This document shows, piece after piece, positions 26,755-35,232 of a stretch of 64,000 nt of DNA. The first letter of the stretch is position 1; each line of letters begins with the position of its first letter. A model generated the notes under the pieces. That model was not told where the DNA came from, searched no databases, and worked only from the letters and a program-made list of their open reading frames with translations. This DNA is from an uncultured Lachnospiraceae bacterium (GTDB lineage: Bacteria > Bacillota > Clostridia > Lachnospirales > Lachnospiraceae): NCBI GenBank assembly GCA_947053345.1, contig CAMRSM010000001.1, positions 1 to 64,000 of the forward strand, read 5' to 3'. Made by a program: the position numbers and the translations under genes.

Positions 26755-27873
26755 ATGAAACTAGGGATTGTCGGATTACCAAACGTAGGGAAAAGTACAC
26801 TGTTTAACTCCCTGACAAAGGCGGGCGCGGAGTCGGCAAACTATCCGTTCTGCACAATTGACCCGAATGTAGGTGTTGTCCCGGTGCCGGATGGGCGGCT
26901 GAAGGTGCTGGGCGACCTATATCATTCGGAGCGCATCACCCCGGCAGTGATTGAATTTGTGGATATCGCGGGGCTGGTGAAGGGTGCGTCAAAGGGCGAG
27001 GGGCTTGGGAACCAATTTTTGGCGAATATCCGCGAGGTGGACGCGATCGTGCATGTGGTGCGCTGTTTTGAGGACAGTAACATCATCCATGTGGAGGGCA
27101 GCATCGACCCGGTGCGGGACATCGAGACGATCAATTTAGAACTGATATTCTCGGATCTTGAGATTTTGGAGAGGCGCTATTCGAAGGTGAAAAAGACGGC
27201 GGCGGGCGATAAGAACGCCGCTAAGGAAGCAGCGCTTTTAGAGCGTCTGGTCAAGCATATGGAAGCAGGGAGCCTGGCGCGGAGTTTTGCGTGCCAGGAT
27301 GAGGATGAGACGGCGCTTTTGGCTTCTTTTAACCTTCTCACATACAAGCCGGTGATTTATGCCGCGAACGTGGCGGAGAATGATCTGGCGGGGGACGGTA
27401 CGGAAAATGAGTATGTAAAAAAAGTGCGGGAGCATGCCGCAGCAGAATGTGAGAGCGAGCAGGCGGCCGTGGCGGAGGTTTTTGTGATCTGTGCACAGAT
27501 TGAGCAGGAGATCGCGGAGCTTGACGAGGACGAAAAAAAGATGTTTTTGGAGGAGCTTGGGATCTCGGAGTCGGGGCTTGATAAGCTGATTCGCGCGAGT
27601 TACCGGCTGCTCGGGCTGATGAGCTATCTGACGGCGGGACCGAAGGAGACGAGGGCGTGGACGATCGAGGAAGGAACGAAGGCACCGCAGGCGGCGGGCA
27701 AGATCCACTCGGACTTTGAGCGCGGTTTTATCCGCGCAGAGATCGTAAGCTACAACAATCTCGTGGAATGCGGAAGCTTTAACGCAGCAAAGGAAAAAGG
27801 GCTGGTACGGTCCGAGGGAAAGGATTATGTCATTCAGGACGGCGATGTTGTCCTGTTCCGGTTTAATGTCTGA
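26755..27873 (+). CDS. ychF: ribosome-binding ATPase YchF/OLA1
   Basis: 372-residue Obg-like protein. G1 GLPNVGKSTLFNSLTKAG, NYPFCTIDPNVG switch, DIAGLVKGASKGEGLGN (G3) and NVAENDL in place of the usual NKxD, explaining its ATP preference; helical domain 130-260 and C-terminal TGS domain (AWTIEEGTKAPQAAGKIHSDF, in part). Binds 70S ribosomes and the proteasome-like proteolysis path in other organisms; exact role unsettled. AGGTGA precedes the ATG. Preceded by a 132-base gap and followed by lgt after 10 bases. Confidence 0.96.
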   Translation: MKLGIVGLPNVGKSTLFNSLTKAGAESANYPFCTIDPNVGVVPVPDGRLKVLGDLYHSERITPAVIEFVDIAGLVKGASKGEGLGNQFLANIREVDAIVHVVRCFEDSNIIHVEGSIDPVRDIETINLELIFSDLEILERRYSKVKKTAAGDKNAAKEAALLERLVKHMEAGSLARSFACQDEDETALLASFNLLTYKPVIYAANVAENDLAGDGTENEYVKKVREHAAAECESEQAAVAEVFVICAQIEQEIAELDEDEKKMFLEELGISESGLDKLIRASYRLLGLMSYLTAGPKETRAWTIEEGTKAPQAAGKIHSDFERGFIRAEIVSYNNLVECGSFNAAKEKGLVRSEGKDYVIQDGDVVLFRFNV

Positions 27874-27883
27874 TGGAGGCGCT

Positions 27884-28822
27884 ATGTTGCAGGGCTTAAA
27901 GACCGATATTCGCTTTCCGAACGTCGGCATTTCGTTCCGGAATGTCGGGAGCGGCATCCATCTGTTCGGGATTGATATTATGTATTACGGCATGATCATT
28001 GTCTTCGGGATGCTGCTCGGTGTGCTGCTTGCGTGTTACCGTGCGAAGCGCGCCGGGCAGAGCGCGGATATGGTGATCGACTTCGCGCTCTACGCGATCC
28101 TGTTTTCGGTGATTGGCGCGAGGCTGTACTATGTGGTTTTCGCGTGGGATTCATTCCGGGATAACCCGCTGTCGGTCTTTAACTTAAGAACCGGCGGTAT
28201 GGCGATTTACGGCGGTATCATCGGGGGTGTGCTCACGGCGGTGGTTTACGCGAGGGTAAAGAAAGTAAATTTCGGGATACTGGCGGATATCTGTGTGCCG
28301 TCCCTGCTGCTTGGGCAGGCAGTCGGAAGATGGGGAAATTTCTTTAACCGGGAGGCTTTCGGCACATACACGGACGGGCTTTTTGCCATGCAGCTGGACC
28401 GCAGGGTCGTCAGCAGTGATTACAACTGCTCCATGGCGGTACTGGAAAAGCGCTATGCCGGCAGGGGGGAGGCGTTGGAGCAGATCATCAAAATCCGCAA
28501 CAATACGGTCTGGGAGGATGGCATACAGTATATCCAGGTTCACCCGACTTTTTTGTATGAGTCCCTCTGGAACGCCGCGCTTCTTGTGCTGATCCTTCTG
28601 TGTGCAAAGTACAAAAAGTATGACGGGGAGCTGCTGCTCTGGTATCTGGCGGGTTACGGCGCAGGGCGGTTCTGGATGGAGGGACTTAGGACTGACCAGC
28701 TGTTTTTGTGGAAAAGCCCGCTTCCGGTTTCACAGCTGCTATCCGGACTTCTCGCTGCAGGAAGCATCGCACTGATTCTTGCCGCAAGGTTAAAACTGCG
28801 GAAAAAGAAGAACGCAATCTAA
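27884..28822 (+). CDS. lgt: prolipoprotein diacylglyceryl transferase
   Basis: 312-residue membrane enzyme with about seven spans that transfers diacylglycerol to the lipobox Cys of prolipoproteins, such as the GH5 and GH10 lipoproteins in this window. The Lgt signature GRWGNFFNREAFG (about 146-158) and HPTFLYESLWN are intact. GGAGG lies 3-4 bases upstream of ATG 27884. The extracytoplasmic arm (about 170-215) is longer than in many homologues. C-terminus basic (KLRKKKN). Confidence 0.95.
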   Translation: MLQGLKTDIRFPNVGISFRNVGSGIHLFGIDIMYYGMIIVFGMLLGVLLACYRAKRAGQSADMVIDFALYAILFSVIGARLYYVVFAWDSFRDNPLSVFNLRTGGMAIYGGIIGGVLTAVVYARVKKVNFGILADICVPSLLLGQAVGRWGNFFNREAFGTYTDGLFAMQLDRRVVSSDYNCSMAVLEKRYAGRGEALEQIIKIRNNTVWEDGIQYIQVHPTFLYESLWNAALLVLILLCAKYKKYDGELLLWYLAGYGAGRFWMEGLRTDQLFLWKSPLPVSQLLSGLLAAGSIALILAARLKLRKKKNAI

Positions 28823-28877
28823 AAAAGAAGAACGGAGGTTTTTTCTGTAAAATATACAGAAGAGGCCTTCTTTTTTT
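28821..28877 (+). terminator. probable terminator after lgt
   Basis: AAAAAAGAAG (28821-28830) can pair with CTTCTTTTTTT (28868-28877), with GG/CC and a CTGT/ACAG pairing inside; ends in seven Ts. The stem is AT-rich and interrupted, so strength is uncertain. It separates lgt from the mraZ promoter. Confidence 0.5.
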
Positions 28878-28907
28878 GTTTTCTCTCACAATCTTTTTAT
28901 CTTTCAC

Positions 28908-28936
28908 TTGCAATTTTTCCTAATTTCGGTTAAAAT
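28908..28936 (+). promoter_or_regulatory. sigma-A promoter of the dcw cluster
   Basis: -35 TTGCAA (28908-28913), 17-base spacer, -10 TAAAAT (28931-28936). The start point would fall at about 28943, immediately before the MraZ boxes. Confidence 0.7.
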
Positions 28937-28944
28937 GAAGTGTG

Positions 28945-28995
28945 AAAGTGGTGAAAAGTGGTCTGCAGTGGTGAATAAACAGTTAAAAGTGGTGC
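28945..28995 (+). promoter_or_regulatory. MraZ operator: four AGTGGT direct repeats
   Basis: Repeats AAAGTGGTGA (28945), AAAGTGGTCT (28955), GCAGTGGTGA (28965) and AAAGTGGTGC (28986). The first three are exactly 10 bases apart and the fourth 21 further, all on one helical face. MraZ proteins bind such tandem GTGG-type repeats upstream of their own gene and regulate the dcw cluster. Confidence 0.8.
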
Positions 28996-29033
28996 AGACG
29001 GGAAGTACAGTCCGGGAACGGCAGGTGACGGTT

Positions 29034-29459
29034 ATGTTCATGGGGCAGTATAATCACACGATTGACGCAAAGGGAAGAATCTTTGTGCCTGCGAAGTTCC
29101 GCGAAACGCTCGGGGAACATTTTGTCGTGACCGTGGGGCTTGATGGCTGCCTGTTCCTTTATCCGGACGAAAAATGGGAAGAATTTGCGGTTCAGTTAAA
29201 AGCTTTGCCGGGGACGAAGGAGGCAAGACAGCTGCAGCGCTATTTTCTTGCAGGCGCTGCGGACATAGAAATCGACAAACAGGGAAGAATATTAATCCCG
29301 CCGCATTTGCGGGAGCAGGGAGCATTGGAGAAGGACGTTATTTTTGTCGGCGTATTGGACAAGATTGAGCTGTGGAGCAGCGGGCGCTGGCAGGAAAACC
29401 GCTTTGGGAACATGGATGATGCCGCGGAGAGGGCGGCGGCTCAGGGGCTGGTTTTTTAG
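29034..29459 (+). CDS. mraZ: transcriptional regulator MraZ
   Basis: 141-residue protein of two AbrB-like swapped-hairpin domains: [19 protein letters not shown] and [18 protein letters not shown], each with the DxxGRxxxPxxxR motif. Forms a ring that binds its operator repeats and represses or tunes dcw transcription. Start ATG 29034 (AGGTGA, 6-base gap). First gene of the cluster, with four MraZ boxes between promoter and start, implying autoregulation. Confidence 0.96.
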   Translation: MFMGQYNHTIDAKGRIFVPAKFRETLGEHFVVTVGLDGCLFLYPDEKWEEFAVQLKALPGTKEARQLQRYFLAGAADIEIDKQGRILIPPHLREQGALEKDVIFVGVLDKIELWSSGRWQENRFGNMDDAAERAAAQGLVF

Positions 29460-29503
29460 CGGCCTTTTTAAGAACCGCGGGAAAAGGCGGCGTGGAGGTA
29501 ACG

Positions 29504-30457
29504 ATGGAGGAAGATGGTTTTAAGCATGTGCCCGTGCTTCTTACGGAATGTCTGGAACAGCTTGGGGTACGTCCGGATGGCATTTATGTGGACGGGACGC
29601 TCGGCGGGGCGGGGCATTCCGTGCATATTGCGGCGCTCGCGAAAGAAGGAAGGCTGATCGGGATCGACCAGGATGCCGATGCGGTGCGCGCCGCCGGAGA
29701 ACGCCTTGCACCATACCGTGACCGGGTCACGATCGTCCGGAATAATTATTGCAATATCCGGGAAATCTTAGAGTGGGCTGGAATCAAAAAAGTGGACGGT
29801 ATTCTGCTTGATCTTGGGGTTTCTTCCTATCAGCTCGACACGCCGGGGCGGGGGTTTTCCTACCGGGAGGACGCTCCGCTCGACATGCGGATGGATGACC
29901 GCCAGGAAAAGACGGCGAGGGACATTGTAAACGGGTACGGTGAGCACGAACTCTACCGCGTGATACGGGATTACGGCGAGGATAATTTCGCGAAAAATAT
30001 CGCAAAGCATATCGTGCGGGCGAGACAGGAAAAACCGATTGAGACAACCTTCGAGTTAAATGAGGTAATCCGGGGGGCGATCCCGGCAAAGGTGCGGGCG
30101 GGGGCAGGGCATCCCTCAAAACGAACCTTCCAGGCGATACGCATTGAGCTCAACCGTGAGCTTGAGGTACTCACCGAATCGCTGGATGGGATGATCGATT
30201 TGTTAAATGACGGGGGGAGGCTGTGTGTCATCACCTTCCATTCGCTGGAGGACCGTATTGTAAAGACATGCTTTAAACGGAATGAAAAACCCTGCATCTG
30301 CCCGCCGGATTTTCCGGTCTGCGTGTGTGGAAAAAAAGCGAAGGGGATAGCGTTAACGAGGAAACCGATCCTCCCGTCAGAGCGGGAAATGGAGGAAAAT
30401 CCGAGGTCAAAAAGTGCGAAGCTGCGCGTTTTTGAGCGAATGGGAGGACAATCTTAA
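29504..30457 (+). CDS. rsmH: 16S rRNA (cytosine-1402 N4) methyltransferase
   Basis: 317 residues (MraW). SAM motif [44 protein letters not shown] (in part) and [10 protein letters not shown] are characteristic. Start ATG 29504 chosen over the in-frame GTG at 29492 because GGAGG (29494-29498) sits 5 bases before the ATG. Conserved second gene of the dcw cluster. Confidence 0.96.
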   Translation: MEEDGFKHVPVLLTECLEQLGVRPDGIYVDGTLGGAGHSVHIAALAKEGRLIGIDQDADAVRAAGERLAPYRDRVTIVRNNYCNIREILEWAGIKKVDGILLDLGVSSYQLDTPGRGFSYREDAPLDMRMDDRQEKTARDIVNGYGEHELYRVIRDYGEDNFAKNIAKHIVRARQEKPIETTFELNEVIRGAIPAKVRAGAGHPSKRTFQAIRIELNRELEVLTESLDGMIDLLNDGGRLCVITFHSLEDRIVKTCFKRNEKPCICPPDFPVCVCGKKAKGIALTRKPILPSEREMEENPRSKSAKLRVFERMGGQS

Positions 30458-30494
30458 GTTTTTGGTGACAAATTATGGAAAGAGAGGGATTTGC

Positions 30495-31178
30495 GTGGCA
30501 GAAAGAAGAAATCCTTATCATTATGACCCTGAATATTATGTGCATGGCAGCAACGTCAGGAAGCTGAATGTACAGGAACAAAGGCAGGAGCATTCCCGGG
30601 ATGAACGTGCGGCAGGGAAGGCAGGAACCCGCGGCTACGGGCGAACAAAGGAGAACGTTGGCCGGGCAGCCGGGGCAGGGGCGGCGTACGCACAGCCGTT
30701 AAGGCGGGAGAGGGAATATAACCAGCCGCAGCGCAAAAACCGGCCGGAGCGGGAGCCGGACCGCTATGAGCGCCTGCGGGAGGAACAGGCAAGGCGCGAC
30801 GGGAAAAAGCTTTTCCACATCAGCCGCAGTGTCAGTTTCTTCGGGATTCTCCTTCTGTGCGGGGCGATGTTCTGCATGGGTCTGCTCTGCGTCCGCTATC
30901 TGGATCTTCAGGCGGAATCGACGCGCCTTGACAAGACAATTTCCGGTCTGCGCGACGATCTGGTGGTTTTGGAGGATATTAATGCGGGCAAAGAGGAGGC
31001 GCTCGTGGAAAATATTGACTTGGACGCGATTTACCAGACTGCGGTCGGTGAGTTTGGGATGGTATTCCCGAACCATAACGATGTAATCTATTACGACAAG
31101 GGGGATTTAAGCTACGTCAGACAGTATGCGGATATCCCGGCAGCGGCGGCTTCCATATTGGACAAGCTGGTTCCGTAG
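30495..31178 (+). CDS. ftsL: FtsL-like septum formation initiator with long cytoplasmic tail
   Basis: 227 residues. A very hydrophilic, basic, Arg/Gln/Tyr-rich N-terminal region of about 110 residues is followed by one membrane span (about 113-134) and a short coiled-coil-like segment outside (LDKTISGLRDDLVVLEDI), the standard FtsL/DivIC layout. Identification rests on topology and position between rsmH and pbpB, since FtsL sequences are poorly conserved. The GTG start has GAGGG 6 bases upstream. The cytoplasmic tail is much longer than in B. subtilis FtsL. Confidence 0.75.
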   Translation: MAERRNPYHYDPEYYVHGSNVRKLNVQEQRQEHSRDERAAGKAGTRGYGRTKENVGRAAGAGAAYAQPLRREREYNQPQRKNRPEREPDRYERLREEQARRDGKKLFHISRSVSFFGILLLCGAMFCMGLLCVRYLDLQAESTRLDKTISGLRDDLVVLEDINAGKEEALVENIDLDAIYQTAVGEFGMVFPNHNDVIYYDKGDLSYVRQYADIPAAAASILDKLVP

Positions 31179-31260
31179 GCGGGAAGGCGAAAGCCGGCAG
31201 GTTTTTCCTGTTTTGGTAAAGAGGTGCGGGGATGGCAGGCGGCCTCCCGCAGGAAAGTAA

Positions 31261-33177
31261 GTGGTTTTTGGTATGGGTCAGAGAAAAAAGAAAACAAATG
31301 TACGCAGATTTACACGCAGAATGCAAGGGAGCCTGCTCTTTGTGTTTTGCGTGGTTTTTGCGTTGCTCCTTGGCATCTGCGGCCGCCTGATGTGGCTGAA
31401 TGCCGAGAAGGGGGAGGGCTACGGGCGGAAAGTGCTCGCCCAGCAAAGTTTTGGGACAAACACAAACCTTCCCTACCGGCGCGGGGACATCTTAGACCGC
31501 AACGGCGTGGTGCTCGCGCGCAGCACAAAGGTATTCAATGTGATCCTGGATCCAAGCATTGTCAATATGGATGAGGGGAATATCGAGCCGACCATCGGGG
31601 CGCTTGTGGCGGTTTATGGGCTGGACGCAAACGAATTGCGGCTGCTCCTGAAGGAAAAGGAGAAAAGCGCGTACATACGGCTTCTCCGCAGGCAGAGTCT
31701 GGATAGTAAGCTGGCGTTCGAAGAGCTCGCCGCCCAGAGCAAAAAAATAACGGGGGTATGGTTTGAGGAGGAATACATAAGAAATTATCCGTTCGGGTCG
31801 TTGGCCTCGCATGTGATTGGCTATACGGTGGGCGGCGATATCGGAACCTGGGGGATTGAGCAATACTATAATGATGAACTGATCGGAACAAACGGCAGGG
31901 AATACGGTTACTATGATTCGGAACTCAACCTCACGAAGGTGTCAAAGCCGGCAACGGACGGCAACACCGTGATCTCGACACTGGATGTGAACGTGCAGCG
32001 CGGGGTGGAGGAGAAGATCAAAGAGTTCTTAGCCGCGTGGAAATGTGAAAACATCGGTGTGATTGTGATGAATCCAAATAACGGGGCAATCTATGCGATG
32101 GCATCGAACGCGGGATTTGACCTAAACGAGCCGCGTGACCTCTCCGCTTATTATTCGGAAGAGGAGATTGCGGCGATGAGCGAGGAGGATACCTTAAAGG
32201 CACTGAACCGGATGTGGCGCAATTTCTGCATCAGCGATACGTACGAGCCAGGTTCCACGTTCAAGCCGTTTACTGTGGCGGCGGCGCTGGAGGAAAATCT
32301 CGTGAAAGCCGCGGATACATTTACCTGTGACGGCTACCGGATGGTGGCGGGTTACCGCATCAACTGCAACCGGCGCTCCGGCCACGGCGTGGTGACGCTG
32401 ACGGAAGCCCTGATGAAATCCTGCAACCCGGCGCTCATGTCGATCGGGGAGCTGCTGGGCAGGGATTCTTTCCATATATATCAGGAACATTTCGGCTTCG
32501 GGCAGAAAACGGGGATTGACTTGCCGGGGGAGGGCGGGAGTATCTTGATCCCGAAGGAAAACCTGAATGTGACGGAGCTTGCGACATCAAGCTTTGGGCA
32601 GGGCTTTAACATCACGATGGTGCAGCTTGCTTCCGCATTTTGTTCCCTTGTCAACGGAGGAAATTATTACCAGGCCCATGTCGTGGAAAAAATCCGCAAC
32701 GCCGCGGGAGCCATTGTCTATGAGAGCAATGAGGTTCCGCTCAATGTTTCCGTCTCCGCACAGACTTCGGAATTTATGCGGCAGGCGATGTTTATGACCG
32801 TGGACGGTGGAACGGCTTCTTTGGCGAAGGTGGAAGGATATCTGGTCGGCGGCAAGACCGGAACCGCGCAGAAGGGTGTCCGTGACAAGGAGAACCAGAA
32901 ATATGTAGTATCTTTTGTCGGCTGTGCCCCGACCGATGACCCGCAGGTTGTGATCTATGTCGTGATTGATGAGGTACACGACGAGGAGAAAAAGGCGAGC
33001 AGTTCACTTGCCACTTCCCTGACAAGCGAGATTTTGGAAGAGATTCTGCCTTACCTTGGGATTTATCCGGAAGGGGAGATCAATTACCATATTGACCTTC
33101 CGGTCAATGACCCGACAACGGATCCTGGCAGTATGGAGGAAGGGGGGATCATCGAACCGCAGGAGCCTGCGCAATAA
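31261..33177 (+). CDS. pbpB: class B penicillin-binding protein (PBP2B/FtsI type)
   Basis: Division transpeptidase, 638 residues. Basic N-terminus, one membrane span (about 23-45), PBP dimerisation domain with RGDILDRNG, and transpeptidase domain: SxxK as STFK (about 331), SxN as SCN (about 386), KTG as GGKTGTAQK (about 529). No PASTA domain at the C-terminus, which instead ends in an acidic tail. GTG start at 31261 has AGGAAAG 4-6 bases upstream; ATG 31273 is an alternative. Cross-links septal peptidoglycan with FtsW. Confidence 0.93.
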   Translation: MVFGMGQRKKKTNVRRFTRRMQGSLLFVFCVVFALLLGICGRLMWLNAEKGEGYGRKVLAQQSFGTNTNLPYRRGDILDRNGVVLARSTKVFNVILDPSIVNMDEGNIEPTIGALVAVYGLDANELRLLLKEKEKSAYIRLLRRQSLDSKLAFEELAAQSKKITGVWFEEEYIRNYPFGSLASHVIGYTVGGDIGTWGIEQYYNDELIGTNGREYGYYDSELNLTKVSKPATDGNTVISTLDVNVQRGVEEKIKEFLAAWKCENIGVIVMNPNNGAIYAMASNAGFDLNEPRDLSAYYSEEEIAAMSEEDTLKALNRMWRNFCISDTYEPGSTFKPFTVAAALEENLVKAADTFTCDGYRMVAGYRINCNRRSGHGVVTLTEALMKSCNPALMSIGELLGRDSFHIYQEHFGFGQKTGIDLPGEGGSILIPKENLNVTELATSSFGQGFNITMVQLASAFCSLVNGGNYYQAHVVEKIRNAAGAIVYESNEVPLNVSVSAQTSEFMRQAMFMTVDGGTASLAKVEGYLVGGKTGTAQKGVRDKENQKYVVSFVGCAPTDDPQVVIYVVIDEVHDEEKKASSSLATSLTSEILEEILPYLGIYPEGEINYHIDLPVNDPTTDPGSMEEGGIIEPQEPAQ

Positions 33178-33201
33178 AGCGGCGTATAGATTTCAGGATC
33201 A

Positions 33202-35190
33202 ATGAATACAATAAAGGGAAAGAAAAGGAAAAGAAGGGTCGGCATGCATTTTCTTTCCTACCAGAAAAGGGGGCTTTTGCTGCTCCTGACACTTTTGCTT
33301 GCCGGGATGCTCGTAATCTGCGGCAGGCTGGCGTATTTCATGATTTTTGTCACCGACCGGTATGCCGAGCGGGCAAAGGAATTACATGAGCGCGAGCGCA
33401 GCATCAAGGCGGAACGCGGTTTGATCTATGACCGGAACGGTGTCGTCATTGCCGACAATAAGCCGGTCTGTACCATTTCCGTGATACATAACCAGATCAC
33501 CAACCCGGAGGAAGTGATCGCAAAACTTTCGGAAATCTTGGAATTGTCCCCGGAGACGGTGCGCAAGCGCGTGGAAAAATATTCCTCGATCGAGCGCATC
33601 AAGGCAAATGTGCCGAAGGAAACGGCGGATAAAATCCGGGATCTGAATCTGGACGGGGTGATGGTGGATGAGGATTACAAGCGGTTTTACCCGTACGGGA
33701 CGCTCGCTTCCAGGGTACTGGGCTTTACCGGAAGTGACAATCAGGGGATCATCGGGCTTGAAGTGGAATATGATTCGTACCTGCAGGGGACACCGGGAAA
33801 AATATTAACGCTCACGACCGCACACGGGTTGGAGATTGAAAACGCGGCGGAGAACCGGGTGGAGCCGATTGGGGGGAACCACCTGCACACAAGTCTCGAT
33901 GTCGTTGTACAGCAGTACGCGGAACAGGCGGCCGAAAAGGTTTATGAGGCGAAGGGGGCGAACCGGGTCAGCGTTATTGTGATGAACCCGCAGAACGGAG
34001 AGATTTACGCAATGGTCAATATCCCGGAGTTTGATTTAAATGCCCCGTATACGCTGACGGAGGCAGTGCTTGGGGAAAACGCGGCGGAGAGCTTAAGCAG
34101 TGAAAAAAAGAATGAGCTGCTCAACGCGATGTGGCGCAATCCCTGCATCAACGATACTTACGAGCCGGGTTCGGCTTTTAAGATCGTGACGGCAACGGCG
34201 GCGCTTGAGGAGGGGGTAGTAAGTCTTTCCGACCGGTTTTATTGTCCGGGCTATAAGCTTGTGGAGGACCGGACGATACGCTGCCATAAGGTTGGCGGGC
34301 ACGGGAGCGAGGACTTTAAGCAGGGGATCATGAATTCCTGCAACCCGGTTTTTATGGAGATCGGCGCTCGCATCGGCGCGGAACGTTTCCTATATTATTA
34401 TGACAGGCTTGGCCTGACGAGCCGGACGGGGGTTGACCTGCCTGGGGAGGCAAATTCCATCCTGCATAAATTGGAAAATATCAAGGCGGTGGAGCTTGCA
34501 ACCATGTCGTTCGGCCAGTCATTCCAGATCACGCCCTTACAGCTGATGCGCGCGGCGAGCGCGGCGGTCAACGGCGGGCGGCTGGTCACGCCGCATTTCG
34601 GGGTTACGGTAGAAAACGCGGAGGGGGTTACGATCAAGACCCTGCACTATGAGGAAACGAAAGGGGCAGTATCCGAAAAGACGAGCCGGACGATGCAGGA
34701 GCTTTTGGAGGCAGTCGTGGCGGAGGGTACGGGAAAACGCGCGTATGTAGCGGGGCTGCACATCGGCGGAAAGACCGCGACCTCCGAGAAACTGCCGCGC
34801 AGGAGCGGGCGTTACATCGCATCTTTCCTTGGTTTTGCACCGGCGGCGGACCCGCAGGTCATGGTGCTTGTCATGATTGACGAGCCGGAAGGGATTTATT
34901 ACGGCGGCACGATCGCGGCACCGGTAGCAGGCGAGATTTTTGAGAACATCCTGCCGTATCTTGGGATCGTTCCGGATTACAGCGAGAAGGAGCTGGAAGA
35001 GTTCTCCTTAAATAAGGTGGCTGTGCCGGATTTTACCGGGAAGGGCGTAAAAGAGGCAAAAACCGAGTTTGCCGCGTATTCCCAGGGAGAATTGTATCTT
35101 ATTGGCGAAGGGGAGCGGGTGAAGGAACAGTTCCCGCTTGCGGGGGAAGAGGTAAATGAAAATAGTGACTTGATTTTGTATCTGGAATAG
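33202..35190 (+). CDS. spoVD: class B penicillin-binding protein with PASTA domain (SpoVD type), KTA variant
   Basis: 662 residues: KRKRR-basic N-terminus, membrane span (about 24-46), dimerisation domain (ERGLIYDRNG), transpeptidase with SAFK (about 323) and SCN (about 378), and one C-terminal PASTA domain (about 603-662). The third catalytic motif reads GGKTATSEK, so KTG is KTA. Position after pbpB and the single PASTA point to SpoVD, the PBP for spore cortex synthesis, but a vegetative role is possible. Start ATG 33202 keeps the positive patch before the span; an in-frame ATG at 33244 is an alternative. Confidence 0.88.
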   Translation: MNTIKGKKRKRRVGMHFLSYQKRGLLLLLTLLLAGMLVICGRLAYFMIFVTDRYAERAKELHERERSIKAERGLIYDRNGVVIADNKPVCTISVIHNQITNPEEVIAKLSEILELSPETVRKRVEKYSSIERIKANVPKETADKIRDLNLDGVMVDEDYKRFYPYGTLASRVLGFTGSDNQGIIGLEVEYDSYLQGTPGKILTLTTAHGLEIENAAENRVEPIGGNHLHTSLDVVVQQYAEQAAEKVYEAKGANRVSVIVMNPQNGEIYAMVNIPEFDLNAPYTLTEAVLGENAAESLSSEKKNELLNAMWRNPCINDTYEPGSAFKIVTATAALEEGVVSLSDRFYCPGYKLVEDRTIRCHKVGGHGSEDFKQGIMNSCNPVFMEIGARIGAERFLYYYDRLGLTSRTGVDLPGEANSILHKLENIKAVELATMSFGQSFQITPLQLMRAASAAVNGGRLVTPHFGVTVENAEGVTIKTLHYEETKGAVSEKTSRTMQELLEAVVAEGTGKRAYVAGLHIGGKTATSEKLPRRSGRYIASFLGFAPAADPQVMVLVMIDEPEGIYYGGTIAAPVAGEIFENILPYLGIVPDYSEKELEEFSLNKVAVPDFTGKGVKEAKTEFAAYSQGELYLIGEGERVKEQFPLAGEEVNENSDLILYLE

Positions 35191-35198
35191 CCTATAAT
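35170..35198 (+). promoter_or_regulatory. sigma-A promoter of murD inside the spoVD 3' end
   Basis: -35 TTGATT (35170-35175), 17-base spacer, perfect -10 TATAAT (35193-35198). Its start point near 35205 lies after the ATG at 35200 and before the ATG at 35233, supporting the latter as murD start. Confidence 0.65.
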
Positions 35199-35232
35199 TA
35201 TGGCTCGAACACAATACGGAAAGGATACGGTA

